Of a DNA stretch of 64,000 nt, positions 24,256 through 36,583 are shown one piece after another. Both the position numbers and the translations under genes were made by a program. Source of the stretch: Cannabis sativa. Lineage: Eukaryota; Streptophyta; Magnoliopsida; Rosales; Cannabaceae. Under the pieces are notes generated by a model, which did no database searches, was not told where the DNA came from, and saw only the letters and a list, made by a program, of their open reading frames with translations. How positions within the stretch are numbered: the first letter of the stretch is position 1; each line of letters begins with the position of its first letter. The DNA lies in assembly GCF_029168945.1 (NCBI RefSeq), contig NC_083601.1, forward strand, positions 32,725,660 to 32,789,659. Reading direction: 5' to 3'.

Positions 24256-25020
24256 AGCGGTGACTTTTTTCCCCACCCCCACCTTGTCCGAGAACAAAAA
24301 AAATTGCTAAAGGGTATAGGTTCCTTTTTTTTTAATGGAATGCTGTATAATTTATTGGTACAATTTACCTCAAATACTTTTACCAAATATATAATATGGA
24401 GATTTTTTTTTTTGTTAAGAATATAATATGGAGATTGGTAACTGAAAAAAGATCTTTGTACTTCTCGTTTTAGAGTACTCCGAACTTTTCTACTCTATTT
24501 TTTAAAATACATTATCAAAACTTCACTTAATCTATTTTACCTCAAATTTTTACCTTATATTATACATCATCAGTATCTCTATTTTTTTTTTTCTATATCA
24601 TTTAAATATCATATTTTTAATATATACAAATATAATATTATATTTTTTAAAATTCATATAATATTATACATATATAAAAAAGTGAAGAAAAAAAATAATA
24701 TTAAAAATGCTTAGCTAATAGTTATCTCTACATTTAGTTAAGCAATATTCATTAAACTAAAAAATATTAAAATAGCTAAGATGATCAGGATTCAATTTTA
24801 TAATTTTTTTTCTATAATTTCAAAATGGTGCTATTTTAGCAAGGAGTGCACTTATATTCCCTATTGAGATAGAATCCCTACCCCAGGAGCTAGGTGGTGA
24901 TTGGTGGGGTCGCACATTCCAGGTAAAAAAAAAAATGTGAATCTCTTACCCGTCTCAAGTAATTTTTTTTACTGACTTTTCATGCTAAATATTCATGCAT
25001 GATTGCATTTATTCCATGTA
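24256..25020. other. AT-rich intergenic region
   Basis: No gene is seen. The stretch contains short TATA/TTTT runs only, and no element boundary was recognised. Confidence 0.4.
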
Positions 25021-25850
25021 GTAATAAGAATGGTAAAGTATAGAATGGAATGGAATTTCTATTCTTTTGTTTGGTAAAGACTATGGAATCAATAATGAAT
25101 AAGAACTATGATGATTGGTAAAGTATAGAATGAAATAGAATGGAATGAAATTTCTATTCTTTTGTTTGGTAAAGACTATGGAATCAATAAGAATAAGAAC
25201 TATGATGATTGGTAAAGTATAGAATGAAATAGAATTTTTATTATTTTGACCAAAATGTCCTTTACTCTTTTAAAATAATTTTTGTTTTATAAAATTACCA
25301 TTATGGTACAAATAAAAAAATGATATATATTTATGTATCACTCTCAAATTGTATTTTTTAGATCTAATTATCAAATAATAAAATATAAATAAATATTTAA
25401 TTTAATAGTTTATTTTATATTAAATATTTAAGTATCAACATAATGTTATTCATATAATTTAATCATCACACATCGTTTATCAATATAATTATAATAATAA
25501 TATTACTTTCCTATAATTATGTACAAAAAAATATAATAAACATATCATTATAATATTAAATGTTGTAGATATATATTTTAAAATAAAAAAATGTTATCCA
25601 TATAATTATAACCTTTATCATTTATTTATGAGAAGGGTAGATAAGGAAAAATAATTTTAAGTTTGTATGGAATGGCTTTTCAAGTCATTTTATTTAGGAA
25701 AAGTAATTCCTTAGTTTACATGAATTATAATTCCTATGGAATGAGTTTTCCAATGACAATAAACAAACCAAACACTTGAATGATCTTTCTTTAGGAATAA
25801 CAATTCCATTCCTACACTCATTCATGTAAACCAAACACTACCTAAACAGC
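25021..25850. mobile_element. Degenerate inverted-repeat element with a ~95-bp tandem duplication
   Basis: The right end reads ...AATGAGTGTAGGAATGG-type sequence in complement (about 25796-25845, ending CCAAACACTACC). Matching pieces in the opposite orientation (TGGTAAAG, GAATGGAATGGAATTTCTATTC, TTTGTTTGG) lie at the left. The left part contains a tandem duplication with a period of about 95 bp (units starting near 25055 and 25150). AGTGTTTGGTTTAC-type termini recall the Tourist-like element at 63091, but the left terminus is degraded. Confidence 0.5.
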
Positions 25851-25870
25851 TATATATGACCACCTTTCTG

Positions 25871-26024
25871 TATAAATTCATTTTCCGGAAGTAATAACAA
25901 ACAAAACTTAAATAAATGTCTATAGCTAGTAGCTACTCACTTAAATAAATGAAGTAATATATATGAATGAAGTAATAACACCACATAACTTAAATAAATG
26001 TCTATAGCTAGTAGCTACTCACTC
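25871..26024 (+). promoter_or_regulatory. Upstream region of the pectin methylesterase gene with a 36-bp direct repeat
   Basis: A TATAAATT box lies near 25872, about 170 bases before the ATG. Between it and the ATG a unit containing AAATAAATGTCTATAGCTAG and TAGCTACTCACT occurs twice, at about 25909-25942 and 25990-26023, with a period of about 81 bp. The copies may be cis-elements or leader sequence. Confidence 0.5.
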
Positions 26025-26041
26025 ATTATTCAATTTTCACC

Positions 26042-29000
26042 ATGACTCTACCACTCATCATCTTCATCAAACCCTCTCTCTACTTATTTCTATTCATCAC
26101 CTCCACCGCCACCGCCACCGCTACCTCTCCGCTTGACCCAAATTGCAACTCTTCTCTCTACCCAAAGCTATGCCGCTCAATTCTCTCCTCCATCACACAG
26201 TACACCCCGGCTGATCCCTACACTTACGGAAAGTTCTCCGTCAAGCAATGCTTAAAGAAGGCACGGAGAATGACCCGAGCAACTAACCGATTCCTCCGCC
26301 GCCACCGGAACTCCATCTCCCGGAGAGATGCCGGCGCCGTGGAGGATTGCCGCCAGCTCTTCGAGCTCAATGTCGAGTTTCTCGAGTCCATATCGGAGAA
26401 TCTCCGGTCAGCCGAGTTTCCGACGTCGGAGGAGGTGGTCGAGCAGGTTCGATCGCGGCTGAGCGCCATTGTGACGAACCAAGAGACTTGCTATGAGGGG
26501 CTGGTGGAGGCTAAGAGCGGAGTTTTAGTGGGAAGAAGTATTGGAAATGGGACGGTGGTGGTGCTGTCGGAGCCGGTGATGTTTGAGGTTAGCGAGCTTT
26601 ACAGTGTATCTTTGGGGCTTGTAATGCACGCGCTAAGTAGGAATATTGCGAAGCAACACCACAGACAGAAAGGTCGCCATGATTATCGATTCCCACACCG
26701 CGAGGCCAACCCCCGTCGTCGGGAGCCACTTGCTCAGTTGATCAAGGTACGTAACGACGTCGTTTTTGTAATTCAATGTATTTGTTATTGTTATTATTGA
26801 GCTACATAATTATTTATGAATTTATGACGACATTACTATAATAATGAGATCCATTCAAATAATTTTGTGGTAAACTTTCAAAATAATATGTTGAAAATGG
26901 GAGTAAAATTCAAAAATCTAAATAAAATAATAAGAAAACTCATTTGAGTTAATTCACAGTAGCTATAAAACTAGTATGAAAATGTAATAGTCATTATTAT
27001 ACTTTTCTATAGATATATTCCCATTTCAAAATATAGTATTAATTGTGCATATGGCGGTTGGTTGATAAAGGTGTGCCTACACAAATTTAGAATTGCAGAA
27101 CTACATAAAATTATTAGTATGTATTTGTCCAAAAAATAGTAATACCTTGTTCGAGTGAATAATATTTAAATATATATATACATCTGAGTTTTGGATATAT
27201 ACATTTGGCACATTTTTTAGTGTATTTGCAATTAGATGGCTCGTTTCAAGAGAAAATATATATTCGGGAAGAAATAAGCATGGTTTTTCTTTGGTGTTAA
27301 TGTTTTTGGTATATACAATCGTTTATCGAGCACCACAAACACAATTAGAATGTGCACGTATATATATATATATTATATGAGGATTGCTATTAGGCACGTC
27401 TAGCACCTTCTCGGCATGTCGCGTTGCGATTGGCTAGCGATACTCCTTAAAAACTATTATATTATATTATATTATATGGGACTCGATACTCGTTTAGACC
27501 AATAGCGATATTGACACGTAGAAGCGTGCTAGACGTTTAGCATTTCTCATATTATATATATAGTTAGCAGAGTTAGACTAGCTCTTACTCCTGTAGCAAT
27601 TAAACATATCACGCGCGTTATTATTTTCCATATGTAGTCAAGTATTATCGGAGAGTTTTCTGTCTCTTGAGTTAGTTGCAAATTCTTTGGCTGATTTTTC
27701 AGTTTAATAAAAGGTGGAGAGTTTTATTTTAAAAAAAAATAATACTATCGGTGTCAGTGTCACATATGCAGGGCCGGCCCTGGGCATAGGCGGGCTAGGC
27801 CTGTGCCTAGGGCCCACCTAGTCCAGGGGCCCAAAAAAAAAATTTTGTCCTTTTAAAATTACACAATTTTTTTGCTGATTTTGAAAAATATCATTTTTTT
27901 TCTAAATAAGGACCCAAAAAATAATTTTTACCCTATAGCCCACTATATTTCAGGGCCGGCCCTGCACATATGTATCTAATATCTATAAAGATCGACGTAC
28001 CTAATTAATGGATTTATAACATTCTTTCCATTTGATAACTTCACTACATATCTACAGTACTACGCCTATATATTAATCAATCGTTAATTATTTAATACTG
28101 TAAATAAATATATATGTAAATGTGACTATCTTTATAAACATTCTTTATAATAACATCATTTAATAGGCTGGGTAGCTAGTTTTGAACATTTATATAGTAA
28201 AAAGAAAAATGGTTTTTCGGCTAACATAAACATTTTTTTATAAGTTTGTAGTATATATATAGGTTTGTATAGATGCTGGACAATTGATCGAGATGATGTC
28301 CAATAATAGTAAACATAAATTTCTTATTAATTATTGATTGAGATTAATTAACTTTTCACTATTTTTTTTTTTTGTTGTTTAATTAGAGTTTACATAAGCG
28401 GTCGAGGGATGAATTAGCAGAAAGGATTGTTTTGGAAATGGAAGGGAATGGAATTATGGTAAACGGGAGTGTAATTGTGAGGAAAGATGGGACAAAAGAT
28501 TTCAGAAGCATAGGAGAGGCCATAGCAATAGCACCCAAGAATTTGAAAGCAGAAGATGGGTATTTCATAATATATGCCATGGAAGGATACTATGAAGAAT
28601 ATATTGTTATTCCAAGATGTAAGAAGAATATAATATTGCTTGGAGATGGGATCAATTCCACTATTGTTTCTGGGAACCACAGCGTCATTGACGGTTGGAG
28701 TACTTACAATAGTTCAACATTCGGTAAGTACGTACAAAAAAGTCTGGGGTCCACTATAAGAAGTAAATTCATATAAATTTTAAGTATGAATAAGTAGAGT
28801 TTTAATTTAGTAATGTGATAAAAATTATGTTTAGTATGATTAAATTTATCATACAAAAAATGTGTCTTTTACTATGTGTGAATAATTTGTGGAGTATCAA
28901 GCCTAAATTTCAAATATATATAAATTATAGTATAAAAATTAACACATAATAAAAAAGTTGATATGTATGCTACCTAAATTCTAATTTGTAGATAACATTA

Positions 29001-29955
29001 AATTATTTAAAATTTACATTTGACTACCTACAAATTTCCCTATTATATAATTAATTAGGAATATTATATGATTAAGATTAAACATTTGTTATAATTAAGT
29101 AGGATATTTTAATTTGTAAATATAATGGCTTGTTGTAGCTGTTGCCGGAGACCATTTCATGGCCATAGACATAACATTCAGGAATACAGCGGGCCCAGAG
29201 AAACATCAAGCCGTGGCAGTTCGGAACCAAGCCGACCTCTCCATATTTTACAGGTCCACCTATATAGGGCCACTTTTTCTAAATCTCTATACAAATATAT
29301 AAATATATGTTTTTGAATTTATATATATTTTATTCGTAGCAGGTGCAGCATCGAGGGCTACCAAGACACTCTCTATGTCCATTCCCTAAGGCAATTCTAC
29401 CGAGATTGCCAAATCCAGGGCACAGTAGATTTTATCTTTGGTAATGCTGCTGCTGTTTTCCAAAACTGCAAAATTCTAGCTCGTAAACCCATGTTGCACC
29501 AAAAAAATGTCATCACGGCTCAGGGTCGGACAGACCCCAACCAAAATACTGGAATCTCTATCCACAATTGCACCATAGAAGCAGCACCTGATCTCGCAGT
29601 TGATGTTGATGATGATGATGAAGAATCAAATTCTACTAGTACGACTACTCTAAGTTACCTTGGTAGGCCATGGAAGCAATACTCTAGGACTGTTTACATG
29701 CAATCATATATTGGGAGTTTTGTGACTTTGGTTGGGTGGTTGGAGTGGAATGGTACATTGGGATTGGATACCCTTTTTTATGGAGAGTTTGAGAATTATG
29801 GTCCAGGTTCTGATACTGGTATGAGGGTTAAGTGGCCGGGCTTTGTTCTAATGAACACTACTCAAGCTTTGAATTTCACTCTCTATAATTTTACCATGGG
29901 CGAAACTTGGTTGCCTGACACTGATATTCCATTCGCAGAAGGATTACTAGACTAG
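26042..29955 (+). CDS. Pectin methylesterase with N-terminal inhibitor (PMEI) pro-region
   Basis: This enzyme removes methyl esters from cell-wall homogalacturonan. Four exons (26042-26746, 28387-28723, 29139-29253, 29343-29955) join in frame to 589 residues. Residues 1-28 form a signal peptide. About 30-190 form the PMEI domain (NSSLYPKLCRSIL, conserved Cys pair, AVEDCRQLFE). The catalytic domain fills about 245-575 with all five family boxes: GYYEEY, QAVAVR, GTVDFIFG, DPNQNTG and LGRPWK. Catalytic residues are Asp394 (YQDTL), Asp415 (TVDF) and the Arg of LGRPW. The linker (REANPRRREPLAQLIK) is basic but lacks a clear RRLL processing site. Exon 1 is notably GC-rich compared with exons 2-4. 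Intron 1 is 1,640 bp and contains two transposons. The protein is expected to be secreted to the wall. Confidence 0.93.
27376..27551. mobile_element. MITE in intron 1 of the pectin methylesterase gene
   Basis: The ends are inverted: TATGAGGATTGCTA...ACGTCTAGCAC on the left and GTGCTAGACGT...TAGCATTTCTCATA on the right, about 30 bp long with mismatches. The element is 176 bp, non-coding, and more GC-rich than the intron around it. The flanks are TA repeats, so the target duplication is ambiguous. Confidence 0.7.
27769..27964. mobile_element. hAT-type MITE with CAGGGCCGGCCCTG ends
   Basis: A 196-bp element begins and ends with CAGGGCCGGCCCTG, itself a palindrome. It is flanked by a perfect 8-bp duplication CACATATG (27761-27768 and 27965-27972). 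The 8-bp target site identifies the hAT superfamily. It sits in intron 1 of the pectin methylesterase gene. Confidence 0.88.
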
Positions 29956-30900
29956 GTAGCCACTATATTTATTTTTGCATCATCTTATTATTAGTTCAAT
30001 ATATTACTAATCATCGAGATGTTTTATTATAATTATTACAATTTGCAACTATTAATTACCTTTGTATTATTTAAAAAGCTAATTTGAATTCATGTTACTC
30101 GTAATATAACTTATTTGTGGTTTCTAGTTGAAAGAAAATAACTAATAATATACTTCTGGAGTTTTGGTTGTACACACAACACTTGCTATACTTTCTATTC
30201 AGCTTTGGGCCTATGTCTTCCTGCGTTTTAGCTAAAAAAAACATGTCGTTCTTCAAGAAAGTTGTCGTCCCATAAACATTGTAGTTTTCATTTCAACGAC
30301 AAGAATGTTGTCTACTTGTCATTTTTTAGACAATTGTCGTTTACAAAAGGAAGAGCTATTAACAACGTTGTCGTTTTACTAGGAAAGTTGTCCCTAATTG
30401 GTCACGCATGCGCTGGGTATAATAACGTTTTAGATAGACAAAAAAAGGTAAAGGTCAAAGTGGGGGCAACAGATTGCAGACTATTGTAGAAAAAAAAATA
30501 AATAATAAATTTGCCATCAATTTAATTTCATTTACTACTTTGCTCTTCACTAGTTGAAAATGCAACCAAAATGATACATGTTATTTGGAAAATCTAAGAG
30601 TTCTAACAGGGACTTGATGAAAGTATACAGTCCCAAGAACTTTCCTATCTTATGTTAGAGCACTTTTAAGTGAAAAAAACAATTAAAGAATACCAGAATG
30701 AATGAGGTAGCCACCTTGGACTCTGGGTTAAGTTTGCCAGCCAAGTAAGTATGGTAGTTAGCCATGTCATCCGGACCACAACGTAACTAACTCTGGCCAA
30801 AGGCTATGGCTTACCAAGCAGACCCAGTTAATTTTAACTCAGCACTGCTCTTCAACAAAAAAACAAATTGAGAGGAATATTATCAATTTTGTGCTAGCTG
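29956..30900. other. Convergent intergenic region between the methylesterase and PPR genes
   Basis: The stretch contains the 3' ends of two converging genes. A part near 30240-30400 has repeated GTTGTCGT / ACGACAA motifs in both orientations, which may be a degraded DNA transposon. Nothing else is recognised. Confidence 0.45.
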
Positions 30901-33900
30901 TCATCTGAGTCCTTTTCGGGTATTATAGTTAGTTGAGAGTCTTTTTGCCCATGAACTCTCATTAGGTGACCAAGAAATTGAAAAACCAAGCATGGCACAC
31001 CATCTCAAACTCAGAAGGGCAACAGCACGGTCCTCCTGGAAATTTTCAAACAGCTGCAATATTCTTGACTCGGCTTCCGCCTCTTCAGCTAGGATAAAAT
31101 TGTATTCAACCTCCATCTCTTTTGGAAGATCGCCGAATTCTTCTCCTAACACACGCATGCTCAATACCTGCAATGCTTCCATGGCTGTGTTATAAAAACC
31201 GCGGTCATGGTATGCAGAGAACACATAGTTACAAGTTGATGAGTCGGGCTGGATTTTTTCTTGGTGCATTTGCTCAACAACGAACTCAATCACGTCAATC
31301 ATCCCCTGTTTTCCACAAAAAGAATAGCAGTATCAATACATAATACTTAGCTATGAACTCCCCGATAAGTTGAGTTAGAATACAAATATCAAGACATGTA
31401 ATAATTATATTAGTTCTAAAAGTGAAAAGTTGGTTTAATCATGTCAAAAAGTTACATCACAAAATGTATTTCCCCTACCAATTTGACAACAATTTCAAAG
31501 TTTCATGATTATAATATTTGCTTTTGAACTCAATATTAATATTCATGGTATGCAATCTCTATGTAATAGTTTTTAAATAAACAATTTCACACTGAATTTG
31601 TTCTTGCTTGTTAATTTTCAGGTTAAGAACTCCTTATAACCCTTTATAGTTTATAGAGTAAAAGTAATAATAATAGAAATTCAGTACCTGTTCGCATGCT
31701 TTCTTAAGAATAGTATTAAACAACAAAACATCAAGTTGAACTCCTTCTGTGATGGCTTGTTCCAAAAGATTTAAAGCTCCACCATAATTATCATTCTCCA
31801 GTAGAATCTGGAAAAAAGTAGAACCACACAGGAAAATCAGTAACGTTGATACTGCTTAACAATTCAAGCATATTACTTTAAGGTGGCCTGTGCTATATAT
31901 GGTAAGGGAAAAGCAGTGTATAGACATCAAAATTTCCATTAAAGCACAATTAGTTAGAAACAGCTGATAACAAGGGTAAGTTAGTAGAAATAATTATGAA
32001 GAACAATTACTATTATCAGAAGAAATATGAATCAGCTGAGGCATCTACAAGAATCACTACATCACACTGAAAAGTTTATAGCCAAGAATACAAGAAGGTA
32101 ACTCAGTCAAATTAATATTAGAACTTTTCATGAGTAAACATTTGTAACGCGCACATAGGAGCACAATATTTTCCAAGCTGATATATAAAAAGAAGGAAAA
32201 ATCAGACTATGTTAGCAGAATATCAAAGCTACCTTCATTAGAGTAGTGAAAGTCATTGCCTGTGGATAAAACCCATCACGAATCATCATGGAAACAAGAG
32301 CACAAGCGGATCTGAAGCTTCTTAAGGTACTACAGCAATCGATCATTATATTATAAGTTGCATCATTGGGCAACATACCACAAGACTTCATGTGTTTGAA
32401 TAGTTCAATTGCCATGCCAATCTGAACGTCAAGAAAGAAAGCTTGTAAACAGCCATAGAACAATATTAGTTGACTTCATAATAAAGGGAATGGAAGAGAA
32501 AACACGGTTTGAAGTACCTACTTCCTTAGCTTCAACAAGATAATGCAACACCGTATTGCAAATGGGTGTTCCAAGATAAATTTTGCTACGACTGAAAAGA
32601 CTTTCTGCGACGTGGAAATAATGGATAAGTTCTTTTATCATTTCCTCTGCTCCAATGGCTTTCAACTGGAAGGTAGATTTAATAAATAAATGAGGCATTC
32701 AATTAAAGGTCATATGATTAGAAAATAATGATAGCAGGAGCCAAAATTGAATGGAATAGAAATAGACTTTGTGAAAAAACAAATGTATATACATATAAAA
32801 ATAGGTACTGGTTTTCAGCATTATTTAACCATGGAACCTAGACTTACCAAGTTCTTCATTGATAAATGACTGTGCTGGACACCATTTTTTGCCATATCCA
32901 TTTCTATAGCATTTATTCTTTTAGCAACATCTAAATGTGACAGCATATTGCCCTTTTCATAAGGGGCATTCACGTTACCAAACAAAGAAAACAGAAGCTC
33001 ATATGTCCTAATATCTGGCAGAAGTTTCAGATTTCTCATCTTGGCCAATACCCGCACAGCACGCTCAGGTTGGTCCTGGCATATATAAGCAACAATTTTA
33101 GATGCATAGCCAAAAAATAAGAAGAAAAATACTGCAATTGTGAGGGAAATATACGTGAGCAGGGGACCTTTTTTTTTTATGACAAAATGTGTATTCATTC
33201 CAAATTCACAGATATTACAAAAATTCAACTTACCAGTGTGTCACATGCAGCAAAAAAAACATTGAACGGGTGCGGATATGGACATATAGATAGTCGGTGA
33301 AGCAGAGCCTCAGCTAAATCCAATTCTAGCGCTTTACTGCAACTCACTGAAAGGGTTGCAACAGTCCGGTCGGAAGCTTTCAAATTTTTGTGTTGCATAA
33401 TTTTTAACTGCAAATCACACAACATAACATACCAAGTTGAAATCTATTTCTATCTTGAATACCATAATCTTCAAAAAAAAAAAAATTATTATATAGTTTT
33501 GAAAAACTCAGAAAAAAGATAATTCCATGAAGAAAAGTTATAGAAATTACCACTTCCATGCCAGCACTGAAACCCCTCTCAGAAACAACTGCTCTAATAA
33601 AACCATCGTATGTATGGATTGATGGTTCCAAACCCAATACTTGCATCTAACAAGATGAAACATAAAAACTTCAATATAGACGAAACTCTAAATAAAGTTG
33701 AACAAAAAGAAAAAGAAGCATGATAAAAGTGAATTTGACTGTATCATCACACTTTGTGAGACATCCAGCATGTTCATGTTGCACAAAATTAAAGAATATA
33801 ATATATATAAATATATATTCTACAAGCCCAAAAATAAAATTGATACCTGTGCTAATAATGGCTCTGCAAGCCCATTATTGTTTAAATACGCACACGCACT

Positions 33901-35994
33901 AATGACATCATTGAAAGAGCACCTGAGAGCTTTCATAACAGGCTTACTCTCACATGTATGAAACATTCTTCCTTGAATATGAGCAGTCTCTCTAACTTTG
34001 ACACTAAAAATAGACTGGTCTTTATTAGTATCACTGTCCAACTTCGTCAAATAAAATTGTTCCCGGTCATGTTTTGAAGGGATGGGAATGTCTAATCTGG
34101 AAAAACAAAGCTTTCCTTCAGTACTGTAAAGTGAGGTATTACCCCTGATGGCTAAAACCACCATCTGCTGCAAAGCATCGTAAGCAGATTTCAGATCTCC
34201 CAGTCTAGTAAAGGACCAAATAAATCTTTTGAGAGAGAAAATGTTGAGACTGTAGTTTCTGAAACACTCCTTCCATATCTCTTGGACCACAGACAAGTTC
34301 TTTTGCGAAACTGCTAACTGAAATCAAAAGGCAAAGATTGTGACCTGACAAGTCATCACAACAACATTACCTGAAGAATTTGAAAAAAAAAAAAAAAAAA
34401 GATGAGAGTAGCAGTCAACTTTGCTCACCTTAAGAAGCTCTGAGTAAGTAACTTCATTTTTCCCTACCATTCTACGATCCATTAGATCCAAACATTGATT
34501 AGCATGACCTATACTTTGTGTTTCAGCACAGGCACCCAAAAAACTATTATAAATACATGGAAGCGGGTAAATGCCAAGACTTTCTCCGAGAAAATTTATC
34601 AAATTTAATGCCTGTACATGTAGAGCAGGAAAACATAGCATCAGTTCCTTCATTGTACTTAAAAATATATAATTGAAGAACATTATAAAGTTTCATTCTT
34701 ATAGTGCAGGGATTATAATTGATGATTCAACATATATAACCACCAAACAGAAAGAAAGAAAAGTAAAATGAGAAGATATGTTTCTCAATGAAGTCATTAA
34801 CCATAGCAATAAAACACTTCACAATTATATAATCTTCTTCTTTTATATGTTGTGTGTGTGTGTGTGAATATGTATCTCATGGAATTAACTAACCTCATCC
34901 AGGTAACCGCCTTTGCAGAGAGCACGCAACATTAGCAAGGATGTAATGGTATCCGGCCTGATATCATTTTCATCCATCACTTTCCAAGTCTCCAGGACAA
35001 ACTACAACAAACAAAGTAAATGGGTGACTTTTAACATCCAACAGAATTGGCATGGTAGATTTGATCCAGAGACATTTCTTCTTGAATTTTTCATTCCAGA
35101 GATGACATAAAGATTAATTTAAAAAGAAAAAAAGAAATCAAATAAAGCTCGGCTTCAAGGAAAGAAAACCGAATGACTGCAAACAGGAGCTTACAAGTGG
35201 ATCAGGTGATCTTGCACAGTAGCTAAGGATGTAAACAAAATCATTAGCCCTTAGAGAGTAATTTCCATGATGAAGACTTAAAAGCAGACTGGAAGCTTTG
35301 CTTCTTTCACCCAAGCGTAGCGCATCAACGATTTGCATTTGCATGGGTTTTGTGATTGAGTCTGCTCCACACCACAGAGCATAATAGCATGAGTTTAAAG
35401 AGGTTGTAGAAACTCTTAGAAGATTATTTATGTAAGAATTTAAATATATTTTCAGGCTTTCTAGTCATTCTTTCATGGGTTACAGACCAGCAATTTATTA
35501 CTACCAAATTATCAAACAGGTTCTTAGCATCAAACACTACATGAAGGTGAGCGTTATGCTAATCTAATACTACCATTTATACCAAATTCACCAGCTAAAA
35601 CCGAAAAAGAAAAATGCAAAAGATTACGTTTTGAGGTGGTAAAATCTCGACATAACAATGCTTCTTTTGCCTGACCACTCCATCCCTGCCAGGACATTCA
35701 TCATTTCAATATCAACGATTTAAAAAAAAAAAAAAAAATCATTCCATGGTTTGATTTCTCCATAACATTCAAAACTAAAACTTTCAAACATACAGAAATT
35801 GGAAATAGACAGTCATACATGTTCTTGTGCTCTTGAATTACGAAACGAGTCGGCAAACGACCGCAAACGGATCTTCGTTCTGTAAAAAAAAAAAAAAAAC
35901 ACACACACACAGTATAAGTTACTTCTGACGACGAGGATCAAGTACACGGATGTAATAGTAAGTCGATACGGCATACTTACAAAGTTCTGTACAT
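30901..35994 (-). CDS. P-class pentatricopeptide repeat protein (At1g76280-like)
   Basis: Fourteen coding exons on the minus strand join in frame: 35981-35994, 35819-35879, 35628-35685, 35195-35361, 34894-35001, 34429-34611, 33847-34317, 33551-33646, 33234-33407, 32848-33075, 32522-32665, 32233-32421, 31688-31807, 30901-31305. They give 805 residues. The first coding exon is only 14 bases (MYRT plus two bases). The start is basic and Ser-rich (RTLTKIRLRSFADSFRNSRA), suggesting an organelle presequence, probably mitochondrial. PPR-type helices recur: LNLINFLGESLGIYPLPCIYN, CLDLMDRRMVGKNEVTYSELL, AIELFKHMKSCGMLPNDATY and LVSMMIRDGFYPQAMTFTTL. P-class PPR proteins bind organelle RNA, but the target is unknown. 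So many introns are unusual for PPR genes but match the Arabidopsis At1g76280 type, which I recognise by overall layout. No DYW or E domain is present. Confidence 0.88.
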
Positions 35995-36583
35995 GATGAT
36001 ACTGTAACTTCCTTCAGTAGAAACCCTCGCATTATAAATTAGGGTTGAACCATTTGGGGAAAGATTGGAATTTTGCTCTGAAAAAGCTATGAAAGACGGC
36101 CAAAACGTTTATCTTTAACGAATCTGCAATAGTAAATTTTGTAGATTACTTAACAAATGCTAAAAGAAAAATACCACATCCTATTTTATTTTATTTTTTG
36201 GAATTAAAAAAACGATTTGTGCCATGAAAGTAATAAAAAATATAGGGTACATATATATATATATGTTACTTACACAGCTTTCTTTGTTTAAAGGTTAAAA
36301 ATGAGTCTTCTTCATCTTCCTCAACAATCACTCCCAAACCCAAATACAGTGCTTCTCCTCCGCCCAAACTTATTCCTTTCTTTCTCAATTTCGCACAATA
36401 AACCCTTTAACCCCTAATTAATTTCTCTCTCTGCGGCCCCACCAGTTTCCTCGTCCGGCCACCCCAAAATTTCAAGATTTTTCAGAGCAAAGTTCCAGTC
36501 TTTCCCCAAAAGTTTAGAGCAAAATTTAAAAATTGTATCATTATAAACTTTGAACTTCGAATGAAATAAACACTCTTTACATT
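35995..36583. promoter_or_regulatory. Shared upstream region of two divergent PPR genes
   Basis: Only 589 bases separate the two divergently placed start codons. The stretch holds a (TA)n run near 36250-36263 and a C/T-rich segment near 36350-36450 typical of plant leaders. A 38-codon ORF (36301-36417) lies upstream of the plus-strand gene. No single TATA box could be assigned to either side with confidence. Confidence 0.55.
36301..36417 (+). other. Upstream ORF of 38 codons before the plus-strand PPR gene
   Basis: An ATG at 36301 opens a frame of 38 residues ending at TAA 36417. The peptide is Leu/Ser/Pro-rich with a few basic residues (MSLLHLPQQSLPNPN...), similar in composition to an organelle transit peptide. 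It may be an upstream ORF in the leader or chance. No splice donor joins it to the main frame. Confidence 0.35.

Noticed and set aside
28383..28680. Minus-strand open frames over methylesterase exon 2
   Set aside because: Antisense shadows of a well-supported coding exon.
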